Source: Wenyingzhuangia sp. 2_MG-2023
GTDB lineage: Bacteria; Bacteroidota; Bacteroidia; Flavobacteriales; Flavobacteriaceae
Length of the DNA stretch: 64,000 bases
Reading direction: 5' to 3'
Assembly: GCF_030548295.1 (NCBI RefSeq)
Contig: NZ_JAUOSB010000011.1
Coordinates: 1 to 64,000, forward strand
Shown here: positions 35,526 through 42,850 of the stretch, in pieces
How the letters are laid out: every line of letters begins with the position of its first letter
Position numbering within the stretch: position 1 is the first letter of the stretch
Program-made: the position numbers and the translations under genes
The notes under the pieces: model-generated
Seen by the model: only the letters and a program-made list of their open reading frames with translations
Database searches by the model: none
What the model was told of the DNA's origin: nothing

Positions 35526-35772
35526 TATTTATAAAATTGAAATTATAAAAAAAACCCGAAGTATATTTCGGGTTTAAATTGTTATTGATTAATTCAGATG
35601 AGCTCTGATTAGGTTCTTCTGAGTGGACATAGTAACGATTAGAATGAGAAATTAGCTCATCCACAGTTGGACCAACTTGATCACATTCTTCACTTTTTGA
35701 CCAAACATCTAAGATTTCCTCTCTTGGAGTTTTCTCAAAATATTGTTTTAATTCTTCAAAAAAGTTACTCAT
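35500..35772 (-). CDS. Small antitoxin-like protein with an aromatic tail
   Basis: The protein has 90 residues and is the first gene of the three-gene operon. The first ~55 (MSNFFEELKQYFEKTPREEI, then VWSKSEECDQVGPTVDEL) are helical and look like a conserved Bacteroidota small-protein family often seen next to accessory genes. The last ~22 residues (NPKYTSGFFYNFNFINNANS...) are aromatic and Asn-rich. They are encoded through a perfect terminator hairpin and overlap the SecB-like start by 26 bases. The tail may be a chaperone-recognised extension as in TAC antitoxins, or read-through after loss of an earlier stop. Confidence 0.6.
   Translation of the reverse strand: MSNFFEELKQYFEKTPREEILDVWSKSEECDQVGPTVDELISHSNRYYVHSEEPNQSSSELINNNLNPKYTSGFFYNFNFINNANSCFFN
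35547..35575 (-). terminator. Rho-independent terminator inside the 3' end of the small antitoxin-like gene
   Basis: On the minus strand a 9-bp stem (35552-35560 with 35567-35575, six-base loop) is followed by eight T. It ends 22 bases before the SecB-like ATG. It would reduce transcription of the chaperone and toxin-like genes relative to the first gene, or end a short transcript. Confidence 0.8.
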
Positions 35773-35880
35773 AATTATTGTTTTTAATAAACGCTACAAT
35801 TTTACAAAAAAATATTAACAACTTATTAAATATACTCTTTTTTTATTTATTAAACTAATTTTCAAGGATTATATATAGTT

Positions 35881-36083
35881 ACTGCCAACGGTTTTGGCTA
35901 GGCTTTGTGCGGGTGAAAATCGACAAGATTTTCGAACACGTACTAAGCCGAAGCTTTTTGTTTGGATTTGTTTCTTTGGTTTCACAAAGTCAAATCAACA
36001 AGATTTGGCGACTTAGTAAATATACACAAAACTTTGAAGTTGGCACAGAACCCGCATGAAGTTTAGCTGGTGTTAGCCACTGG
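35881..36083 (+). other. Structured multibranched palindrome between two cassettes (possible ncRNA or recombination site)
   Basis: A 21-pair outer stem joins 35894-35914 with 36050-36070; seven of the pairs are G-T wobbles that are valid only for the plus strand. Inside lie a 7-bp hairpin (35915-35921/35927-35933, loop GACAA), a 7-bp stem (35941-35947/36012-36018), a 5-bp hairpin (35974-35978/35985-35989) and a 6-bp hairpin (35991-35996/36002-36007, loop AACAA). The ends are ACTGCCAAC and GTTAGCCAC. Together they fill the 314-base gap 35773-36086. The order AAC...GTT recalls integron attC sites, but the core does not fit their consensus. Confidence 0.65.
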
Positions 36084-38084
36084 GTTTTATGTTAAATTTA
36101 ATTTTTCAAATAATACTCTGTTTCTTTCTTTAGAATCTTTTAAAACTTTGTCAAAACTCATTATTTCAACATACATATTATAATTGTCATTAAAAAAGAA
36201 ATATCCGTCTCCACTTGGTAATTTTTTATATCCTGAATCAGTTGCCGTTGACTCTAATTTTTTTGTTAAATCACAAATTATATATGCATAAATTGGTGTG
36301 TTTTGCCTTAGATTAAATTCTCTTTTATGTTTATCTTTTGCTTCACCTGCAATTACTTCTCTAGCATATCTATTTATTTGAGAAATAGGATTTTCTTTTT
36401 CAGAATAATCATTTCTCGATGGACGTTTAAATTCAATAATTACTATTGATTCATAAGGTTTTTCATCATTTGAAAATGCGAATGGTTTATTGAAAACAAT
36501 TAAATCAGGTCTTTCATTTGACTCAGATTCAATAGGTTTAATTTTTTTGAATTTTTTATCCGAAGCTAAATATTTATGATATGCTAATTTTTCGTCAATC
36601 ATCCATAAATTGTGGTCTTCAAAACCAACTTCATCTGAAAGTGTTTGCAATGGAAAGATTAAACTATGTACGGCTTTTTCAGTAGCTTTTGATTTTAAAA
36701 ATTTATCAAATAAATCTAAAACCAATTTACGATGTATTACATATTCAGATAATTTTGAATTTCCAACTTCAATAATTTTTGAATATAATTCTTGATGTTC
36801 CTTAGAAAAGTTTTCTTGTTCATCTTTATTGTCAATAAATTTTAGAATTTGATTAGCTTCTTTTTTGACGTCTAGTTCTAATTGTTGTTGGACTTTAAAT
36901 AGTTCTAATTCCATTTTCTCTTCATTTAGAGTAGAGGGAATTTTTTTTATTTGATTAGGTTTATATTTTAATAGTTGTTTATATCTTGGGTGCAGTGATA
37001 CAAATTCTTTTACCTTAGAAAACCTTTTTTGTGATAATTTTTCAATTTGTTCAGCAAATTCAGATGAAATTAAGTTGGTAACAGCTTTTCTAAGTTCTTC
37101 TTGAGAAGTTTCGTCTGGAAATTCAACTTCTCCTTTTGAAAAACTTATGGTTGTTCTTTCGTCGTTTACATTGTTGTCTAAAAAATCTCCTTCAACATAA
37201 ATTGCAATTGAAAAAGAATTTCCTTCATTATCATATAAGAAAGTATCCATTTCAGGGATATCAATCGATATTTTATCAGACACAACTTCTCTAGTATTCG
37301 CACAATAGTGAATTTTGTTGTCTACTTTATTACTGTGTAGCTTTACAAAGTTTAGAGTGAATTTATTGTTTCTTATTTTTATAGCGTGTGATTTTACTTG
37401 TCCTTTAGTAAATAAATTAAAAAGATCATTTACAACTATAGTACTTCCTAAATCATTGATTAATATTCTAGGACAATTTTCACTTAAAAAATAAACAAAA
37501 GCATGTTCAATTATTTTTAAAGCAATTCCTTCTGGATTATTGTTACACCATTTTCTGTAATCTTTTTTTAAGCCTCTGAGTGCTACAATTGTATATCTTT
37601 CTTGAGTTGTATTAACAGCTTCTAAACTATGATTTTCAATTCCTTTTTTTGTTGGTTCAAAACGAAACTTTCTAAGATTCCAATTTTCGTTTTCTTGAAA
37701 TCTACTTTCTATTTCAGCTTTATTAAATGCTCTTAACCATGTAAATCGACCAATCCCTTTTCCACCTCTTTGATATTTATATGTTGAGTGTGCGTAATTA
37801 AATGAATCATAGTTTTCGTCTGTAAAGCCTATTCCATTATCTTTAATTATGAAGTCTATTATTTCAGGAAGAGCACCATTTTCATTTAATTCAAGTTCTG
37901 TTTGTTTGGAACGAATTATATCTATTTCAATTATTCCTGTTTTAGTAGAACTACCTTCTTCAATAGCTTGTATAGAATTAACAATAGCCTCAAATAACGG
38001 AAGTAAAGTGTTACTATAAGCTAGTTTTTTTTCGCTGATTTTACCTTTTATATCAATTTGCATATTTATTTCCTTGTGGCTAAC
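36072..38084. repeat. One-gene cassette bounded by an exact 9-bp inverted repeat
   Basis: GTTAGCCAC (36072-36080) and GTGGCTAAC (38076-38084) are exact reverse complements enclosing the GHKL ATPase gene. The left copy is the closing end of the structured element. The stop codon lies 6 bases inside the left copy and the start codon 12 bases inside the right copy, so the repeats hug the gene. Confidence 0.6.
36087..38063 (-). CDS. GHKL ATPase fused to a PD-(D/E)xK-like C-terminal domain (defence candidate)
   Basis: This 658-residue cytoplasmic protein has a GHKL (Hsp90/MutL/histidine-kinase-type) ATP site at its N-terminus: FEAIVNSIQAIE with Glu25 and Asn29, DNGIGF at 75-80, and GGKGIGRF at 100-107. 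A central helical region (about 330-510) follows. The C-terminus has RPDLIVFN (Asp520) and IVIIEFKRP (Glu544, Lys546) with a later QINRYA, a nuclease-like PD-(D/E)xK pattern. Such fusions occur in accessory and anti-phage loci, but this exact family is not one I can name. TACTTTTG on the minus strand (38100-38107) is a possible -7 box just outside the cassette. Confidence 0.75.
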   Translation of the reverse strand: MQIDIKGKISEKKLAYSNTLLPLFEAIVNSIQAIEEGSSTKTGIIEIDIIRSKQTELELNENGALPEIIDFIIKDNGIGFTDENYDSFNYAHSTYKYQRGGKGIGRFTWLRAFNKAEIESRFQENENWNLRKFRFEPTKKGIENHSLEAVNTTQERYTIVALRGLKKDYRKWCNNNPEGIALKIIEHAFVYFLSENCPRILINDLGSTIVVNDLFNLFTKGQVKSHAIKIRNNKFTLNFVKLHSNKVDNKIHYCANTREVVSDKISIDIPEMDTFLYDNEGNSFSIAIYVEGDFLDNNVNDERTTISFSKGEVEFPDETSQEELRKAVTNLISSEFAEQIEKLSQKRFSKVKEFVSLHPRYKQLLKYKPNQIKKIPSTLNEEKMELELFKVQQQLELDVKKEANQILKFIDNKDEQENFSKEHQELYSKIIEVGNSKLSEYVIHRKLVLDLFDKFLKSKATEKAVHSLIFPLQTLSDEVGFEDHNLWMIDEKLAYHKYLASDKKFKKIKPIESESNERPDLIVFNKPFAFSNDEKPYESIVIIEFKRPSRNDYSEKENPISQINRYAREVIAGEAKDKHKREFNLRQNTPIYAYIICDLTKKLESTATDSGYKKLPSGDGYFFFNDNYNMYVEIMSFDKVLKDSKERNRVLFEKLNLT

Positions 38085-38297
38085 TCGTTATATACTCACC
38101 AAAAGTAACGTTATCCATTCACATTCACAGACAACATAATTTAGTCTTTTTATGAGTTCTAAAAGTATTGTTTTTTAACCAATTCTAAACGCTGTTTTTA
38201 GAATAAAACTGAGGATTGTTATTTTATTTGCTCTCTGAGTTTTGGTATTTTTGTTGTTTAACAATACCAAAAGCTATATTATTTTTAATCGTTCTTT

Positions 38298-38384
38298 TTA
38301 TTTGTTCGTTGTTGCGGAGACAATGCATGTACATCCAGAAAAAAAGAATGAGAGTAAAATTGTTACTGTAGCTAAGTTTTTCAT
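38298..38384 (-). CDS. Possible tiny lipoprotein or decayed small gene
   Basis: The 28-codon frame MKNLATVTILLSFFFSGCTC... is a convincing lipoprotein signal followed by only about 10 residues. A +1 shift near its end would join it to a longer basic tail (EQIKRTIKNNIAFGIVK...) ending at 38224. It is either a micro-lipoprotein or a frameshifted remnant. The rest of 38085-38514 shows no other credible gene. Confidence 0.3.
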   Translation of the reverse strand: MKNLATVTILLSFFFSGCTCIVSATTNK

Positions 38385-38514
38385 TTTTAGAAGAGTCTGT
38401 AATATTGTCAAACCATTGCTTGTAAACAACATCATTTTGTAGTTTGTTAACTGTTTTAAAAGTATTCTTTTGATACATGTATATTTTGCACAAAACACAT
38501 TAACTAAAAAACAT

Positions 38515-38546
38515 AAAAAATCCCACTAGCATAACACTAGTGGGAT
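38515..38546 (-). terminator. Rho-independent terminator of the ars operon
   Basis: ATCCCACTAG (38520-38529) pairs exactly with CTAGTGGGAT (38537-38546) around a 7-base loop. On the minus strand this is followed by six T, 25 bases after the acr3 stop. Confidence 0.9.
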
Positions 38547-38570
38547 AGATTAAAGTTTATAAAGAAAAAT

Positions 38571-39605
38571 TTATTTGTAATATTTTTTACGTAGCCAGAA
38601 AGAAATTCGAACTAGTAAAATTAAAGCAGGTACTTCTACCAAAGGCCCAATTACACCTGCAAAGGCTTGTCCAGAGTTCAACCCAAACACAGCAATAGCA
38701 ACAGCAATAGCCAATTCAAAATTGTTTCCCGCAGCAGTAAAAGCTACAGAAGCGGTTTTGTCGTAGGTAGCTCCCATGGCTTTGGTAAAAAAGAAACCAA
38801 TGATAAACATTAAGGTAAAATAGACCAATAGTGGAACGGCAATAATCAACACATCCATAGGAATGGTCACAATCAATTCTCCTTTTAAAGAAAACATCAC
38901 CACAATGGTAAATAGCAGAGCTATTAAGGTTAGGGGAGAAATGGTAGGAATGTATTTTTGAGTGTACCATTCTTCTCCTTTTAATTTGATTAACACAACT
39001 CTACTTAAAATTCCCAATGCAAACGGTATTCCCAAATAAATAGCAACGCTTTCGGCTATAGTGGCTACAGAAATATCAACAATAGCACCTTCAAACCCAA
39101 AATAAGGAGGCAACACGGTAATAAACAACCAAGCGTAAAAACTATAAGCAAATACTTGAAAAATACTGTTTAAGGCTACCAAACCGGCACCGTATTCGCT
39201 ACTTCCTTCTGCCAAATCGTTCCAGACCAAAACCATGGCAATACAACGAGCCAATCCTATCAAAATCAACCCAACCATATATTCTGGATAATCTCTTAAA
39301 AAAGTGATGGCCAATACAAACATCAACAACGGACCTATAATCCAGTTTAAAATCAACGAGATCGATAATATTTTGGTGTTTCTAAATACTTTGGGCAATA
39401 AAGCATAATTTACTTTGGCCAAAGGAGGATACATCATAACAATCAACCCAATAGCAATGGGAATGTTAGTTGTTCCGCTACTTAAAGAGTTGATGATGTT
39501 TGGAAAAGTAGGAATAAAATACCCCAATCCAACACCTATCAACATGGCTAAAAATATCCACAAGGTTAGGTAACTGTCTAAAAAACTTAATTTTTTTGCT
39601 GCCAT
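38571..39605 (-). CDS. acr3: ACR3 family arsenite efflux transporter
   Basis: This 344-residue inner-membrane protein has about ten helices. Family hallmarks are [21 protein letters not shown], with the conserved Cys in GLARC, and [20 protein letters not shown]. It exports As(III) made by the reductase encoded 3 bases upstream. It is last in the operon arsR-DUF6428-arsC-acr3 and is followed by a strong terminator. Length is normal. Confidence 0.95.
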   Translation of the reverse strand: MAAKKLSFLDSYLTLWIFLAMLIGVGLGYFIPTFPNIINSLSSGTTNIPIAIGLIVMMYPPLAKVNYALLPKVFRNTKILSISLILNWIIGPLLMFVLAITFLRDYPEYMVGLILIGLARCIAMVLVWNDLAEGSSEYGAGLVALNSIFQVFAYSFYAWLFITVLPPYFGFEGAIVDISVATIAESVAIYLGIPFALGILSRVVLIKLKGEEWYTQKYIPTISPLTLIALLFTIVVMFSLKGELIVTIPMDVLIIAVPLLVYFTLMFIIGFFFTKAMGATYDKTASVAFTAAGNNFELAIAVAIAVFGLNSGQAFAGVIGPLVEVPALILLVRISFWLRKKYYK

Positions 39606-39608
39606 TTT

Positions 39609-40226
39609 TTAAGCGTTGATTTGTGAGTATACGTAAAACAATTCCGTAGCAATTTGAATACTTCTTTCGTTGTATTTTTCTGCTTGTTGTGGCGTGTTGT
39701 CAAACGCTTTAGGATCTTCAAATGTAATTGGAATTCTTGCTTCTGCACCAGCAATAAAAGGACAACCTCCATCTGCTTGAGAACAAGTCATAATAGCTGC
39801 AAACTCTGAAGCAGGATTAAAAGGACTGTCTAATTTTTTAGAAAACCCAATAATAGGAGCTTCGTTATCGCTGTATTTAATGCTGTACACAGGATTGTTT
39901 CCTTCGGAAAGTGTTTGAATTTCAAATCCTGTATTTTTTAGAGTTTCTGCCACCATTGGGAATAAGGCGGTAGCTTCAGTTCCTCCAGAATAACAAGTTA
40001 CGTTGTTAATTCCAAAATGATAAGCAATGGCTTGTGCCCAAATTTGAGACAAGTGACTTCTACGAGAATTGTGTGTACAGATAAAATTGATTCTGATAGG
40101 TTTGTTTTCGCTTACTTTGGTTTGAATGTAAGCGACCAAAGGTTGTAACGTTTCTTTACGTTCGTTAGAAATACTTGTCACGTCTAAGGTTGACAAAATG
40201 TTTTCGATAGAATTAAATAGTGCCAT
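39609..40226 (-). CDS. arsC: Arsenate reductase, low-molecular-weight phosphatase-like
   Basis: This 205-residue enzyme has a CTHNSRRSH P-loop, C-x5-R with Cys50 and Arg56, after the strand RINFI. SGGTEATALFP and the region MTCSQADGGCPF, with two further Cys, suggest an intramolecular disulfide relay as in thioredoxin-coupled ArsC. It reduces arsenate to arsenite for Acr3. The final Asp-containing ITFEDPKAFD is the phosphatase general-acid region. It lies 35 bases after the DUF6428 gene. Confidence 0.9.
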   Translation of the reverse strand: MALFNSIENILSTLDVTSISNERKETLQPLVAYIQTKVSENKPIRINFICTHNSRRSHLSQIWAQAIAYHFGINNVTCYSGGTEATALFPMVAETLKNTGFEIQTLSEGNNPVYSIKYSDNEAPIIGFSKKLDSPFNPASEFAAIMTCSQADGGCPFIAGAEARIPITFEDPKAFDNTPQQAEKYNERSIQIATELFYVYSQINA

Positions 40227-40261
40227 TTTGATTATTTTTAGTTTTATTGTTTACAGGTTAT

Positions 40262-40726
40262 TTAACAGCATCCGCTACCAGGTGCACAAGAATTTGCGTT
40301 GGGTACATCAATGATGTTTATTTTTTGTTTTGGTGGAATTCCGCATTGGTCTGGAGCCAAGCAATTGGTTTGTTTGCTAGTTAATAAAAAGTTGGTTCCG
40401 TTAAAGTCCAATCCAAATTTTCCAATAGTGTCTGCTTGGTATTCTACTTCTACTTCTAAATCTTCAATCGACAAGATTTTTTCAGACAATTCAATAATGT
40501 TGATTAATTTTTCTGGATGCAGTCTGTGATCGTAATCATCTGCATTCCACAATTGAAAGTTGACTACTTTTTCATCTCGAACCGTTCCACCACAGTCAAT
40601 AAATTTTTTGGTGATTTGTCCTACTTCTGTTACGTGAAAATGATTGGGAACCAAATCTCCATTTGGCAATTCAAAAGCAATGGTTTTTACTTGTTTTAAG
40701 GTATTCTTAACTTCTGATAATTTCAT
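40262..40726 (-). CDS. DUF6428 family protein of the ars operon
   Basis: I start at MKLSEVKNTLKQV; a longer frame adds 20 residues but runs into arsR. The roughly 154-residue protein has the DUF6428 pattern VPNHFHVTEVG, TVRDEKVVNFQLW and DDYDHRLHPEKL. It ends in a Cys-rich tail NSCAPGSGCC and has another Cys pair in NCLAPDQCG. These Cys fit As(III) or metal binding, perhaps as a metallochaperone or sensor, which is inference. It is co-transcribed with arsR and arsC. Confidence 0.8.
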   Translation of the reverse strand: MKLSEVKNTLKQVKTIAFELPNGDLVPNHFHVTEVGQITKKFIDCGGTVRDEKVVNFQLWNADDYDHRLHPEKLINIIELSEKILSIEDLEVEVEYQADTIGKFGLDFNGTNFLLTSKQTNCLAPDQCGIPPKQKINIIDVPNANSCAPGSGCC

Positions 40727-40776
40727 ACTTGTATATTTGTTTATTGCGTTTTTACGATGAATAGATTTAAATTTTT

Positions 40777-41106
40777 TTAACAACAAGTGTTGTTGCTTAC
40801 ATCTTGATCTAAAAATTGAGTCATAATTTGTTTCATTTTAGACCAGTTTTCGGTATCAATACAGTAACAAACACTGGTTCCTTCCACACTTCCTTTAATC
40901 AAGCCCATGTGTTTAAGTTCCTTTAAATGTTGTGATATGGTAGATTGTGCCAAACCAATTTCATCAACCAAATCTCCACACACACAAGCGTTTATTTTAA
41001 ACAAGTGTTGTAAAATAGCTACTCTTGCAGGGTGTCCAATGACTTTTGCAATCAAAGCAATTTCATTTTGTTGGTTGGTAAATTTTTCGGTTTTGATCAA
41101 TCCCAT
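40777..41106 (-). CDS. arsR: ArsR family repressor
   Basis: I choose ATG at 41106 (MGLIKTEKF), which places the start downstream of the promoter/operator; a longer frame would read through it. The roughly 109-residue winged-helix protein has NACVCGDLVDEIGLAQSTISQHL, where Cys-x-Cys in the recognition region is the classical As(III) site, and it ends in NNTCC. It should repress its own operon until arsenite binds. Confidence 0.93.
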   Translation of the reverse strand: MGLIKTEKFTNQQNEIALIAKVIGHPARVAILQHLFKINACVCGDLVDEIGLAQSTISQHLKELKHMGLIKGSVEGTSVCYCIDTENWSKMKQIMTQFLDQDVSNNTCC

Positions 41107-41120
41107 TTGGCTGTATTTAT

Positions 41121-41157
41121 ATATTGCAATATTACGATTAAGTAATGTTCTAACCAA
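41121..41157 (-). promoter_or_regulatory. ars promoter with overlapping operator palindromes
   Basis: On the minus strand TTG (41155-41157) is followed after 20 bases by TAATATTG (41127-41134), one mismatch from the -7 consensus. ATATTGCAATAT (41121-41132) is a perfect 12-bp palindrome, and ATTAC-N6-GTAAT (41131-41146) is a second dyad. Both overlap the -7 region, as expected for ArsR repression. Confidence 0.7.
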
Positions 41158-41417
41158 TTATTTTAAAAGGTTTTTTTAAAATTAAGTCATTTTTTTTCTC
41201 TTTGATTAGATAGTTGACATTGTCAAGAAGAATCATAAAAAAACGCAACTCTTTGTCTGAATGGAGAAACAGGGAATTGTTTCAATTTCTAATCAAACCT
41301 ATAAGAATTGACTTGATAAAAAGAGATGATTATCAGTTTGATACATAGAAAAATTGTACTTTTAGTATAGTAATATCGTTTTATATTCAATCAATAACAT
41401 AATAAGAAAATCAACGA

Positions 41418-42299
41418 ATGGCATTTATAGATTATTATAAAATATTAGGAGTTTCAAAAGCCGCAACAGAAAAAGAAATTAAAACAGCTTATCGAAAACT
41501 TGCTAGAAAATTCCATCCAGATGTAAATCCAGATAATAAAGAAGCTGAGCTAAAATTTAAAGAAATTAATGAGGCTAACGAAGTTTTAAGCAATTCTGAA
41601 AGTAGAAAAAAATACGATAAATACGGTGAGAACTGGAAACAGGGTGAGGAGTATGAAAAAACACATCAGCAACAACGTAAATCTCAAAACAATCAACAAG
41701 GATTTTCAAATGAAGGGTATTCAGATTTTTTTGAATCGATGTTTGGAGGTGGAGCATATCGTCAAGGTAGCAGTCCAAAATTTAAAGGGGAAGATTACAA
41801 TGCGGAATTGCAATTAAATTTAAAGGATGCTTACACCACACAACAACAAATTTTAACAATTCATGGAAAACAAATCAGATTGACAATTCCTGCTGGTGTA
41901 GAAAATGGTCAAGTAATAAAAATAAAAGGAAAAGGCGGATTAGGGATTAATGATGGACCTAATGGAGATCTGTATATCAAATTTATGATTGATAATGATA
42001 CCCTATTTAAGCGTGAGGGGAATAATCTATATGCAAACCATGAGTTGGATTTGTACACAGCTATTTTGGGTGGAGAAATTCAAGTTGATACGTTTAACGG
42101 TAAAGTTAAGTTGCATATAAAACCCGAAACTCAAAACGAGACAAAAGTAAAATTGAAAAGCAAAGGATTTCCAATTTACAAAAACGAAGGTCAATTTGGT
42201 GACTTAATTATTACCTATTTGATAAAATTGCCAACACATTTAAATGAAAAAGAAATCGCATTATTTAAAGAATTACAAAAAATAAAACAAAATGAATAG
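41418..42299 (+). CDS. cbpA: DnaJ-like co-chaperone CbpA
   Basis: This 293-residue type II J-protein has an N-terminal J domain with the HPD motif in [13 protein letters not shown] (about residues 33-35). A Gly/Gln/Phe-rich linker (about 75-115) and two C-terminal beta substrate-binding domains follow. There is no zinc-finger domain, which separates it from DnaJ. It works with DnaK. The stop overlaps the start of the cbpM-like gene (ATGAATAG). The 260 bases upstream hold no gene. Confidence 0.93.
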   Translation: MAFIDYYKILGVSKAATEKEIKTAYRKLARKFHPDVNPDNKEAELKFKEINEANEVLSNSESRKKYDKYGENWKQGEEYEKTHQQQRKSQNNQQGFSNEGYSDFFESMFGGGAYRQGSSPKFKGEDYNAELQLNLKDAYTTQQQILTIHGKQIRLTIPAGVENGQVIKIKGKGGLGINDGPNGDLYIKFMIDNDTLFKREGNNLYANHELDLYTAILGGEIQVDTFNGKVKLHIKPETQNETKVKLKSKGFPIYKNEGQFGDLIITYLIKLPTHLNEKEIALFKELQKIKQNE

Positions 42300-42588
42300 A
42301 AACCATTTGATTTTAACAGAAACTCTTTGTACCCATTACAACCTAGAAATTTCATTTGTAGATACTTTGAACAAAATGGGACTCATAAAAATTGAAATTG
42401 TAGAAGAAAAACAGTTTATACACCAAGATCAAATTAGTGATCTGGAAAAAATAATTAGACTTCATCATGAGTTGAATGTGAATCTTGAAGGAATTGATGT
42501 GGTATTTAATTTACTAGAAAAGGAAAGAGCATTACGTAATGAACTAAACACTTTGAAAAACAGGTTGAGATTGTATGAAAATGATTAA
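42292..42588 (+). CDS. cbpM: CbpM-like chaperone modulator
   Basis: This 98-residue protein overlaps cbpA by 8 bases. It has the MerR-like helix-turn-helix start of CbpM ([20 protein letters not shown]), an [20 protein letters not shown] middle, and a helical C-terminus. CbpM proteins bind the J domain of CbpA and inhibit its activity. The gene pair and order support the call. Confidence 0.8.
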   Translation: MNRNHLILTETLCTHYNLEISFVDTLNKMGLIKIEIVEEKQFIHQDQISDLEKIIRLHHELNVNLEGIDVVFNLLEKERALRNELNTLKNRLRLYEND

Positions 42589-42850
42589 GAACCTTTAGTG
42601 TCAGTAAATTAAACTATAAGAAACACTGACTTATCTTAAAATTTTGTTTCCTTTTAAGACTTTTATTTTTTGGGTGTTTACATAAATGTAGTGGAATTTT
42701 GGTAAAGGATTTAGGTGAAGCAATGGCAAAGCATGAGAAGAATTAAACAGAGATAAAAATTATACTTAATTCGTTAAATGTATTAAGTATTTTTATCAAC
42801 TAAACTCTTTGGTTTGTGTATTTTTGAGAAAGAAATTGAAATTTAAAAAT

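Larger units (their letters stand above)
34526..35889. repeat. Three-gene cassette bounded by an exact 10-bp inverted repeat
   Basis: GTTGGCAGTA (34526-34535) and TACTGCCAAC (35880-35889) are exact reverse complements enclosing the toxin-like, SecB-like and small antitoxin-like genes. The left repeat shares GTTGGC with the IS110 end. The right repeat is the opening of the structured element at 35881-36083. The last gene's stop lies 2 bases inside the left repeat. Confidence 0.6.

Noticed and set aside
35881-36083. Retron msr/msd or a group II intron end
   Set aside because: No reverse transcriptase gene is adjacent, and the branched hairpins do not resemble msr/msd or intron domain V.
34526-38084. 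Classical integron with attC sites
   Set aside because: The boundary cores (GTTGGCA, GTTAGCC) do not fit GTTRRRY, because the sixth base is C. No tyrosine integrase is in the window and the elements are far longer than most attC sites. Kept only as an analogy.
38224-38493. 89-codon minus-strand frame as a real gene
   Set aside because: Its N-terminal half has no conserved look and overlaps the better lipoprotein-like frame at 38298-38384. Only its tail might belong to that gene after a frameshift.
40262-40786. Long start for the DUF6428 gene
   Set aside because: The extra 20 residues are basic, non-family-like and overlap arsR. The ATG at 40726 begins at the family N-terminus.
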